Assembly (NCBI GenBank): GCA_026396845.1
Contig: JAPLWC010000050.1
Span: forward strand, 1-9,634
Origin: Candidatus Gottesmanbacteria bacterium
Lineage (GTDB): Bacteria; Patescibacteriota; Microgenomatia; UBA10105; UBA927
DNA: 9,634 nt
Direction of reading: 5' to 3'
In this document: positions 1 to 5,540 of the stretch, piece after piece
Layout: each line of letters starts with the position of its first letter
How positions within the stretch are numbered: the stretch's first letter is position 1
Program-made: the position numbers and the translations under genes
Notes under the pieces: model-generated
The model's input: only the letters and a program-made list of their open reading frames with translations
What the model was told of the DNA's origin: nothing
Database searches by the model: none

Positions 1-1
1 T

Positions 2-181
2 GCCCCCGGCGGCATGGTGATCATTAATTATCTTCGCGAACTCCAGTATCTTGCGCTGTTCCAAGAACTCCGAAAAAAGCTTAAAAAAATTTTCCGTAAC
101 GTCGGCGAAACGGACATCTGCTTCAACAGATTTTTTATGGTAAAATACGGTGATGTTAAAGTTCTTAGGGAAACTTCTTGA
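2..181 (+). CDS. C-terminal end of a class I SAM methyltransferase / spermidine-synthase-like protein (partial)
   Basis: A reading frame open from the left edge ends at TGA 179-181, giving 59 residues; the start lies outside the window. It begins APGGMVIINYL, which resembles the 'LKPGG-hydrophobic strand' element late in Rossmann-fold SAM methyltransferases and aminopropyltransferases. A basic helix with ELRKKLKKIFRNV follows, then a final strand NRFFMVK, matching the usual order at the end of spermidine-synthase-like proteins. The last codons overlap the start of secA by about 29 bases, and the secA -10 box lies inside this coding sequence. The methyltransferase reading is inference from a short tail; the catalytic part is not visible, so the substrate is unknown. 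The other two plus frames close at 16-18 and 25-27, which favours this frame. Confidence 0.45.
   Translation, partial: APGGMVIINYLRELQYLALFQELRKKLKKIFRNVGETDICFNRFFMVKYGDVKVLRETS
138..153 (+). promoter_or_regulatory. Extended -10 promoter of secA, leaderless start
   Basis: TGGTAAAAT at 138-146 is an extended -10 box (TGn plus TAAAAT). Exactly six bases separate it from ATG at 153, so transcription would be expected to begin at or next to the A of the ATG. No clear -35 hexamer is seen around 118-123 and there is no Shine-Dalgarno sequence. The same nonamer with the same spacing occurs before the ZIP gene at 8025-8033. This favours ATG 153 over GTG 150 as the secA start. Confidence 0.6.
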
Positions 182-1187
182 CAGCAACGAAAAAGAAATC
201 ACGCGCCTCAGAAAAACGGTTGAATCCGTGAGTAGATTGGAGCCCGCGATCAAAAAACTGAAGGATGCGGATTTCGGAAAAAAAACCGCGGAGTTTAAAG
301 AGCGGCTGCAGCACGGAACACTGCTTGACGGGATACTTCCCGAAGCGTTTGCCCTGGTTCGGGAAGCCGCGCTTCGCACGATCGGTCAGCGGCCTTTTGA
401 CGTACAGATGATGGCAGGGATGACGCTTCACAACGGTAAAGTTGCAGAGCAAAAGACCGGGGAGGGCAAAACGCTTTCCGCCATCCCCGCTTTATATCTT
501 AACGCCCTTGCGGGGCAGGGAACGCATCTTGTCACCGTCAACGATTATCTTGCACGCCGCGACGCGGGATGGATGGGACCGATTATTCATCTTTTGGGCA
601 TGAGCACGTCCGCGATGATCAGCGAGCAGTCGTTTTTGTACGATCCTGCGTTTGAAGATCAAACAGCGACTGACGGAAGGCTCAAACACCTCAGACCAAT
701 CACACGGAAACAGGCCTATGAGGCGGACGTGACATATGGTATTAACAGTGAATTCGGATTCGATTATCTGCGGGATAACATGGTGTCGGATATTTCCCAG
801 GTCGTGCAGCGGGGCAATTATCACTATGCGGTGGTGGATGAAGTGGATTCGGTCCTGATTGATGAGGCGCGTACGCCGCACATCATTTCAGCACCCGACA
901 CCGAAGCCACGCACGCCTATTATGACTACGCCAAGCTTGTGGATAAATTAAATCGCGAAACGGATTTTGCCATCGACGAGAAACTCCGGACCGCGCACCT
1001 CACCGACCACGGGATCCTCAAAGTCGAAAAACTTCTGGGCATCCCCAATATTTACGAAAAGGATTTTGGGACCGTCCACCACATTGAAGCGGCGCTTAAA
1101 GCCCGCACATTATTTGCGCGCGAGAAAGATTACATTGTCAATCTCTCCAGAACTATTTCCGTATGTACCAGAAATTGGCCGGCATGA
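153..1187 (+). CDS. secA: Preprotein translocase ATPase SecA, N-terminal part (frame broken by deletion)
   Basis: SecA is the cytoplasmic ATPase that drives unfolded preproteins through SecYEG. This frame carries the N-terminal helix region, the Q-motif/helicase region with Walker A (AEQKTGEGKT, about 440-475), VNDYLARRDAGWMGP, NSEFGFDYLRDNM, Walker B with DEVDSVLIDEARTP (about 835-875), and most of the preprotein cross-linking domain up to REKDYIVN. Residue 331 (Asn, 1140-1142) is the last that fits the family. The frame then runs through 14 non-SecA residues to TGA 1185-1187. The missing part would be the stretch between the DYIV strand and the QNYFRMYEKLAGMTG segment, including the VDxFTGR and GLHQAIEAKEG motifs. 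ATG 153 is preferred over GTG 150 because the -10 box ends seven bases before it. The remaining gene continues at 1163 in another frame. Whether a functional SecA can be made depends on whether the lesion is real. Confidence 0.9.
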   Translation: MLKFLGKLLDSNEKEITRLRKTVESVSRLEPAIKKLKDADFGKKTAEFKERLQHGTLLDGILPEAFALVREAALRTIGQRPFDVQMMAGMTLHNGKVAEQKTGEGKTLSAIPALYLNALAGQGTHLVTVNDYLARRDAGWMGPIIHLLGMSTSAMISEQSFLYDPAFEDQTATDGRLKHLRPITRKQAYEADVTYGINSEFGFDYLRDNMVSDISQVVQRGNYHYAVVDEVDSVLIDEARTPHIISAPDTEATHAYYDYAKLVDKLNRETDFAIDEKLRTAHLTDHGILKVEKLLGIPNIYEKDFGTVHHIEAALKARTLFAREKDYIVNLSRTISVCTRNWPA

Positions 1188-2728
1188 CCGGAACTGCGGC
1201 GACCGAGGCGGAAGAATTCCATAAGATTTACAACCTGGATGTCGTTGTCATCCCGACGCACCGCACCATGATACGGGAAGATTTTGCCGACAGCGTCTAT
1301 AAAACCCCGCGGGGGAAGTACGGGGCAATCGTTGCCGATATCATCGAATGCCACAAACGCGGGCAGCCGGTACTCGTGGGCACCACGTCCATCGAGAAAA
1401 ACGAAATTATCAGCGAGTTTCTCAAACGGAAAGGGGTGCCGCACCAGGTTCTCAATGCCAAAAATCATCTGAAAGAAGCGTCCATTATCGCAGACGCCGG
1501 AAAAAAAGGATCAGTTACGGTGGCTACTAACATGGCCGGACGTGGTGTTGATATCATCCTCGGCGGGTCCACGCATGAGAAATGGGAAATGGACGATGCG
1601 AAAGCATGGGAGGATGAACAGAAAACCTGGAAGAAATTGCACGATGAGGTGTTGTCATACGGCGGGCTCCACGTGATCGGAACAGAGCGCCATGAATCAC
1701 GCCGCATAGATAACCAACTGCGCGGACGTTCGGGGCGCCAGGGGGATCCGGGAACCAGCCGGTTCTACGTGTCGCTTGAGGATGATATTATGCGGCTTTT
1801 CGGCGGCGACCAGGTAGCCCGTCTCATGACCATCTTTAAACTTCCGGAAGACGTACCGCTTGAGCACGGGATGGTCTCGCGGGCAATTGAACAGGCGCAG
1901 GTAAAGGTGGAAGGGTTTCACTTTGACAGCCGCAAACACTTAGTCGAATACGATGATGTCCTCAATAAACAAAGGGAAATTGTCTATCGCAAACGCCGCA
2001 AAATTCTGGAAGGGGAGAGCCAGAAAGATGAAATATTGGCAAATATTGCACGGGAGATTAGTAACGTCGTTGCCCTCTATGCGGATGAAAAAGGCACGAG
2101 TGTGGAACGGGAAAAAATCGTGACGGAATTTATTTCCATTATCCCGTTTGACCCGGCGAGCCAGCAGCAACTGTTAAAACAACTGGAACAGATGCATGCC
2201 GGGCCGGAGATTACGGAATTTCTGACCAAAATATCCGCTGATATTTACGAGACGCGGGAAAAGCAAATCTCACCGGAACTCATGCGGCAGATTGAGCGGT
2301 GGGTGAGCCTTCAGGTTATTGACAGTTTCTGGATGGAACATCTGGATGCTGTTGATGATTTGCGTGAAGGAATCGGGCTTCGGGGGTACGGACAGCTCGA
2401 TCCGCTCGTTGAGTACAAAAATGAGGCGTTTACTATGTTTGAACAGCTGATGGCCGGTGTTGACGGAGAGATCGTGCACCGGATTTATAAAGTGCAGGTA
2501 GCAACCGCCCCTCCGGGACAGGCTCCGATAAATACCCAGACACCGATTGCTGAATCACCGATTACGAAAGCCGCCAAGATGATGCGCACTAACACTTCAG
2601 AACAGGCTATTGCCCAGCCGGTAGTGAATGTTGGGAAGAAGCTCGGCCGTAACGACCCCTGTCCCTGCGGATCAGGATTGAAATATAAAAAATGTGGTTT
2701 GATCAACGCACCAGAACATAGAAAGTAA
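1163..2728 (+). CDS. secA: Preprotein translocase ATPase SecA, C-terminal part (continuation in another frame)
   Basis: This frame continues SecA. Homology begins slightly upstream of ATG 1163, at SLQNYFR (from 1142), then MYQKLAGMTGTAATEAEEF. The second nucleotide-binding domain has the SecA signature VTVATNMAGRGVDIIL (about 1515-1562) and NQLRGRSGRQGDPG (about 1710-1755). The helical scaffold and wing follow, with EYDDVLNKQREIVY and IDSFWMEHLDAVDDLREGIGLRGYGQ (2318-2398). The protein ends with a linker and the zinc-finger-like tail NDPCPCGSGLKYKKCGL. That tail has three cysteines; the residue after the third, normally Cys or His, is Gly. ATG 1163 has no ribosome binding site and is an internal Met of the family, so it is not a natural start. 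Joined with the first part and about 46 missing codons, the protein would be about 900 residues, a normal SecA length. There are no other stops or indels, so the break is recent or an assembly error. Confidence 0.9.
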   Translation: MYQKLAGMTGTAATEAEEFHKIYNLDVVVIPTHRTMIREDFADSVYKTPRGKYGAIVADIIECHKRGQPVLVGTTSIEKNEIISEFLKRKGVPHQVLNAKNHLKEASIIADAGKKGSVTVATNMAGRGVDIILGGSTHEKWEMDDAKAWEDEQKTWKKLHDEVLSYGGLHVIGTERHESRRIDNQLRGRSGRQGDPGTSRFYVSLEDDIMRLFGGDQVARLMTIFKLPEDVPLEHGMVSRAIEQAQVKVEGFHFDSRKHLVEYDDVLNKQREIVYRKRRKILEGESQKDEILANIAREISNVVALYADEKGTSVEREKIVTEFISIIPFDPASQQQLLKQLEQMHAGPEITEFLTKISADIYETREKQISPELMRQIERWVSLQVIDSFWMEHLDAVDDLREGIGLRGYGQLDPLVEYKNEAFTMFEQLMAGVDGEIVHRIYKVQVATAPPGQAPINTQTPIAESPITKAAKMMRTNTSEQAIAQPVVNVGKKLGRNDPCPCGSGLKYKKCGLINAPEHRK

Positions 2729-2737
2729 GGAAAAAAG

Positions 2738-2790
2738 CTTGCCCCGTATATGCGCTCTTGCGACGCGTGGATGTAAACTACGGGAGCAAG
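2738..2790 (+). other. Strong stem-loop downstream of secA
   Basis: CTTGC-CCCGTA at 2738-2748 pairs with TACGGG-a-GCAAG at 2779-2790, giving 11 base pairs with a single bulged A at 2785. The 30-base loop contains short GCG/CGC complementarity (2752-2754 with 2764-2766). No T-run follows the stem, so it is not a standard intrinsic terminator. It may mark the 3' end of secA mRNA, be a structured RNA, or be a DNA-level repeat element. Only the pairing is observed; any function is inference. Confidence 0.5.
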
Positions 2791-2844
2791 TAAGCATGGA
2801 CTGGGGTGGAAGAAATGTCACTACCCGAATATACCGTAAAAAAA

Positions 2845-2896
2845 TGCGAAGCAAAGTTTACTTTGCGAAGTCCCGCGAAGTTTTAACGAAGCGGGA
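2845..2896 (+). repeat. Cluster of GCGAAG repeats with two small hairpins
   Basis: GCGAAG occurs at 2846-2851, 2865-2870 and 2875-2880, with a related ACGAAG at 2886-2891. Two hairpins lie among the copies: GCAAAG-TTTA-CTTTGC (2851-2866), and TCCCGC at 2871-2876 pairing with GCGGGA at 2891-2896. The second is followed by GTATTTAATTTT and could act as a weak terminator. The first copy reads GCGAAGC, a heptamer known to form an unusually stable mini-hairpin in single-stranded DNA. The cluster sits where base composition switches from the native level to AT-rich. Confidence 0.4.
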
Positions 2897-2946
2897 GTAT
2901 TTAATTTTAAAGATGATAGAGTTCATGACGCAACATTGATTGTTTA

Positions 2947-2955
2947 TGGTAAATT
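2947..2955 (+). promoter_or_regulatory. Candidate promoter of the radical SAM gene
   Basis: TGGTAAATT (2947-2955) differs by one base from the TGGTAAAAT box used at secA and the ZIP gene. Here it lies 47 bases before the ATG, so the transcript would carry a leader of about 40 bases. A second -10-like TAGAAT is at 2967-2972. No well-spaced -35 is seen for either, so the assignment is tentative. Confidence 0.3.
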
Positions 2956-3002
2956 TGTAATTGGTGTAGAATTATTCAATCTGTAAAAAGACGGGATAAA
3001 AA

Positions 3003-4208
3003 ATGAAACCAACAACTTTAAAAGAATTTCATACATTATATCCAACAGGATTTGATTCAATATCAGTCGACGTTGTTGGGTATTGTGTTGCTAAATGCAA
3101 ATATTGTCCAAGTGGCAATGACTTGTCTAATGCGGGCTCATTTATTTCAGAAATAAAGTATGCGGCTATTCTGGCTAAGCTAAAAAAATATGGATTTTAT
3201 ACAAATAGTACAAGTTTTCACATATATGGTTTAGGTGAGCCGTCATTACATCCAAAATTAAATGAAATACTTAAAATTACGCATAAAATGGGATTCACGA
3301 CTAACTATAGTACCAATATAATTCGTGTTCCAAATATTGATAAAGAGGGACTTAAGGCTGTTAAACACGTAATAATATCTATGCCGGGATTTTCTCAGGA
3401 ATCATATGATAAAATTCACGGATTTAAATTCGAATTGATCGTTCAAAACATAAAAAAACTTAAAAAAATATTCAAAAATATTCCTTTTGATATGAGTTAC
3501 CATATCTATCAATTCAATTTACATGAAATAGAAAAGGCAAAAAAATTCTGTGATGAGAACGGCATACGTTTTGCCTTAAATTATGCCGTTATGTTTGATA
3601 AAAACCGATGTCTAGATTATGTTGCAAATAAAATGCCCTACGAAGAGTTGAAAACTATATCGAAGGAAATATTTTTAGGCGTACTTGATGATCAAATAAA
3701 AGCATCCTCTAGGAATTATTGCGACTTTCAGGAACGTTATTTAGCGATTAATGTCAATGGTGATATTAGAATCTGTAATTCTTATACAAAGAAATATGAA
3801 AAAAATATATTATGCGGAAATATATTAACGGATGATATTGATAAAATTATTAAATTAAAATTTTCCCATCCTAAGTGCAAAATTTGTATGGCTGCCGGTC
3901 TATCTTTAGGTAAAATATATGATTGTAAGGTTTATCCCGACTTTTACTATAACCTTATGAGAGAAAATTCTTATATTAAGGATGCAATAAAAAATAGCAA
4001 TATTGATAAAAATAAATTGTCTAATGAAATAAAATTAATGCATCAGATAAGATTATGGGAGCAGGAACACTATTCAGATGAAGAATTAAGTCAATTACAG
4101 TCTTTAATCAAATTAGTATCTGCCCCTACTAAAAAAATAGGGAGTATTACCAAAAAATATGGTAGATTTCCTATGGTGACCTGGAAAAAACTACAAAGAT
4201 ATGTATAG
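3003..4208 (+). CDS. Radical SAM protein with SPASM-like C-terminal cysteines
   Basis: This is a 401-residue cytoplasmic protein. C28-x3-C32-x2-C35 (YCVAKCKYCPSG) is the radical SAM motif that binds the 4Fe-4S cluster cleaving S-adenosylmethionine. YGLGEPSLHP (75-84) is the equivalent of the GGE motif that contacts SAM. The C-terminal part has C240, NGDIRIC with C258, C271, the CKIC pair C292/C295 and C308, a SPASM/twitch-like arrangement for auxiliary clusters. After about residue 310 a helical, basic tail follows with no recognisable domain. SPASM enzymes mature peptides or modify other substrates, and no substrate can be read from the sequence. The gene is very AT-rich: hand counts give 24/60 and 10/60 G+C in rows 3061 and 3421, against 33/60 in secA row 1561. 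It favours A/T-ending codons, suggesting horizontal acquisition. The ribosome site is weak (GACGGGA before ATG). Neighbours are not functionally related. Confidence 0.85.
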   Translation: MKPTTLKEFHTLYPTGFDSISVDVVGYCVAKCKYCPSGNDLSNAGSFISEIKYAAILAKLKKYGFYTNSTSFHIYGLGEPSLHPKLNEILKITHKMGFTTNYSTNIIRVPNIDKEGLKAVKHVIISMPGFSQESYDKIHGFKFELIVQNIKKLKKIFKNIPFDMSYHIYQFNLHEIEKAKKFCDENGIRFALNYAVMFDKNRCLDYVANKMPYEELKTISKEIFLGVLDDQIKASSRNYCDFQERYLAINVNGDIRICNSYTKKYEKNILCGNILTDDIDKIIKLKFSHPKCKICMAAGLSLGKIYDCKVYPDFYYNLMRENSYIKDAIKNSNIDKNKLSNEIKLMHQIRLWEQEHYSDEELSQLQSLIKLVSAPTKKIGSITKKYGRFPMVTWKKLQRYV

Positions 4209-4291
4209 TTCATTACGGTTATAAGATAGAATACAGAACTTCGGACCGCAGATCGGGAACGCGATATCGCCAAATGTTTCCTTACATTTTC

Positions 4292-4328
4292 TTGCTAATC
4301 CGCAAAATTCGTATAGAATAGACGAGTA
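4292..4328 (+). promoter_or_regulatory. Promoter of the DsbA-like gene pair
   Basis: TTGCTA (4292-4297) and TAGAAT (4314-4319) are separated by 16 bases, a normal spacing for a sigma-70-type promoter. The start codon is at 4328, eight bases after the -10 box, leaving a leader of only a base or two and no Shine-Dalgarno sequence. The preceding 4209-4291 is a non-coding stretch with a 10-base palindrome GCGATATCGC at 4261-4270 and no supportable gene. Confidence 0.5.
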
Positions 4329-4543
4329 TGAAAAGTGAGACAAAATTGTTTTTGGGCATCATTGTCGCGACGACTGTCATTGTCGGCATAGGTATTGCGA
4401 TATTGTCGCGGCCGGTCAGACCGGTTACAGTTGATCCGTCACTGCTTATCCGCGCCGACAGCAATAAAATCGCAACGTCGTCCGCAACCGTGACACTTGT
4501 CGAGTTTTCCGATTTCCAATGTCCTGCCTGTGGCGTCTATTAG
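4328..4543 (+). pseudogene. DsbA-family thiol oxidoreductase, N-terminal piece of a gene with an internal deletion
   Basis: This 71-residue frame has an N-terminal membrane anchor (about residues 7-26), a short linker and the first half of a thioredoxin fold, TVTLVEFSDFQCPACGVY. The redox pair is C65-P-A-C68. It then stops at TAG 4541-4543. Full-length proteins of this family continue for over 100 residues through the helical insertion to a cis-proline loop. That cis-Pro end is present just downstream in another frame (4543-4677), so the middle, roughly 100 codons, appears deleted. The product would be anchored outside the cytoplasmic membrane and introduce or isomerise disulfides in exported proteins, but this truncated form lacks the second half of the fold and should not work. 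It is the first of two tandem DsbA-like genes. Confidence 0.8.
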
Positions 4544-4677
4544 CTGCTGATATTGCGGATGGCAATACACTCGGCATTAATGCAACGCCGACCTTTTTTC
4601 TCAATAATCAGAAAATCGAAAATCCGGCCAGCCTTGCTGATTTTGAGCTATTGATTAAAAATGCACGGGTAGAGTAG
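4544..4677 (+). pseudogene. C-terminal remnant of the same DsbA-family gene
   Basis: The frame reads A-A-D-I-A-D-G-N-T-L-G-I-N-A-T-P-T-F-F-L followed by N-N-Q-K-I-E-N-P and ends at TAG 4675-4677. The ATPTFFLNN segment is the cis-proline loop and following strand of DsbA/thioredoxin_4 proteins, preceded by the usual helix with D-x-A-D-G. There is no start codon or ribosome site of its own, and the frame is offset from the N-terminal piece. The joint at about 4538-4552 lies in an imperfect palindrome (TATTAGC-T-GCTGATA). The gene would normally have run straight from the CPAC region to here. Confidence 0.75.
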
Positions 4678-4689
4678 AATATCATAATC

Positions 4690-4697
4690 GGGAGGAA
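4690..4697 (+). promoter_or_regulatory. Strong Shine-Dalgarno site of the second DsbA-like gene
   Basis: GGGAGGAA at 4690-4697 precedes ATG 4701 at ideal spacing (the GGAGG core ends five bases before the ATG). It is the strongest ribosome site in the window and fits a gene translated from within a polycistronic mRNA, unlike the leaderless first genes of transcripts. Confidence 0.7.
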
Positions 4698-4700
4698 CGT

Positions 4701-5540
4701 ATGGCTGAACAAAAGAAAAAAGTAAATATTCTATTATCTATTCTGGTTGTAGCGCTTATTGTTGCCGCGTATTTTATCGGGAATTTGACGGCTAAAGTGC
4801 AGTATTTGCAAAAAGGTAGCGCAGCAACTCCGGCTGCAGCAGGCACGACACCTCCTGCGGGAGCTGCGGCTCCAACCATAACCATTGCACAAATTAAAGA
4901 CGTATTTAAAAAAGACGTGATTAAATTCGGTAATGCCAACAGCAAGCTTCTGTTGGTTGAAGTGTCTGACCCGAGTTGTCCTTACTGCCATATTGCAGCG
5001 GGGAAAGACAGCGCGCTTAACAAATTAGTGAATCCTCCCCAGTTTGTGTTGATGGAAGATGGCGGCACGTATGTACCACCGGTACCGGAAATGAAAAAAC
5101 TTTTGGATGCCGGAAAAGCAGCGTTCGTCTATATTTATGATCCGGGTCACGGGAACGGAGAAATGGCTGTACGGGCCTTTTATTGTGCGTTTGAGAAGGG
5201 CAAGTTTTGGGAGGTTCATGATCTTATCATGAGCGAAAAAGGATATGAGATCCAAAACGGCACGGATCCGGCGGGTCAGCCGGCTACCGGTCCGGTTGTC
5301 AAAAATGATAAGACGAAGTCGGGGGATTTAGCGACCTTTCTGGCGCCCGCGATTGATCCGGCATTTATGAAATCGTGTCTCGAATCGGGCAAATATGATG
5401 CCCGGCTGGGCGCCGATACGCAACTGGCCTCCGGTCTGGGAGTCCAGGGGACACCGGGATTTTTCGTCAACGCGACGAGATTTGCAGGTGCCTACAGCTT
5501 CAAGGATATGCAGTCTGCGGTGGATGCGGCGCTCAAATAA
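4701..5540 (+). CDS. Membrane-anchored DsbA-family thiol-disulfide oxidoreductase
   Basis: This is a 279-residue protein with a short basic N-terminus and one transmembrane anchor (about 10-28). An Ala/Pro/Thr-rich linker (about 40-60) then leads to an extracytoplasmic thioredoxin fold. The active site is C93-P-Y-C96 in SDPSCPYCH, and the cis-proline is T251-P252 in VQGTPGFFVN. FYCAFEKGKFWEVHDLI (160-176) is typical of the helical insertion of DsbA-like proteins. Two further cysteines, C162 and C226, lie in that insertion and could form a structural or shuttle disulfide. The segment between about 105 and 150 is longer than in simple DsbA. The likely role is oxidising or isomerising disulfides in secreted proteins. 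No DsbB or VKOR partner is present here. It lies 23 bases after the broken paralogue and is probably co-transcribed with it. Its stop codon directly abuts that of ruvB on the other strand. Confidence 0.85.
   Translation: MAEQKKKVNILLSILVVALIVAAYFIGNLTAKVQYLQKGSAATPAAAGTTPPAGAAAPTITIAQIKDVFKKDVIKFGNANSKLLLVEVSDPSCPYCHIAAGKDSALNKLVNPPQFVLMEDGGTYVPPVPEMKKLLDAGKAAFVYIYDPGHGNGEMAVRAFYCAFEKGKFWEVHDLIMSEKGYEIQNGTDPAGQPATGPVVKNDKTKSGDLATFLAPAIDPAFMKSCLESGKYDARLGADTQLASGLGVQGTPGFFVNATRFAGAYSFKDMQSAVDAALK

Larger units (their letters stand above)
2815..2986 (+). pseudogene. Possible small broken gene upstream of the radical SAM gene (about 56 codons)
   Basis: ATG 2815 follows a purine-rich GGGGTGGAAGAA and opens a 23-codon frame (MSLPEYTVKKCEAKF...SPAKF) that stops at TAA 2884-2886. 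If one T of the TTTT run at 2881-2884 is ignored, the frame continues NEAGVFNFKDDRVHDATLIVYGKF and ends at TAA 2984-2986, 16 bases before the radical SAM ATG. The joined product is protein-like, but I cannot assign a family. The HDAT...VYGKFVIGVE stretch is loosely similar in pattern to the start of carbamoyltransferases; I do not regard that as an identification. A competing frame (2739-2939) also exists, so this could be non-coding. Confidence 0.25.

Noticed and set aside
1137..1170. Programmed frameshift, intron or intein as the explanation for the split secA.
   Set aside because: Sequence is missing rather than added, no slippery site or intron/intein sequence is present, and a shift alone could not restore the absent conserved residues.
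2672..2854. 60-codon minus-strand frame opposite the secA tail.
   Set aside because: It overlaps the conserved SecA zinc-tail coding and the hairpin, and its translation looks like an antisense shadow.
2838..2906. CRISPR or integron attC-like array suggested by the short repeats and stem-loop.
   Set aside because: Repeats are only six bases with irregular spacing, and there are no cas genes, integrase or attC core sites.
2739..2939. 66-codon frame from TTG 2739, whose end (SREVLTKREYLILKMIEFM) faintly recalls a response-regulator winged helix.
   Set aside because: It starts inside the stem-loop, crosses the repeat cluster, has no ribosome site, and the resemblance is too short to trust.
4209..4291. 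Possible remnant gene between the radical SAM gene and the DsbA-like promoter.
   Set aside because: Short frames exist, but none has a start signal or recognisable sequence; I see only the palindrome and promoter.
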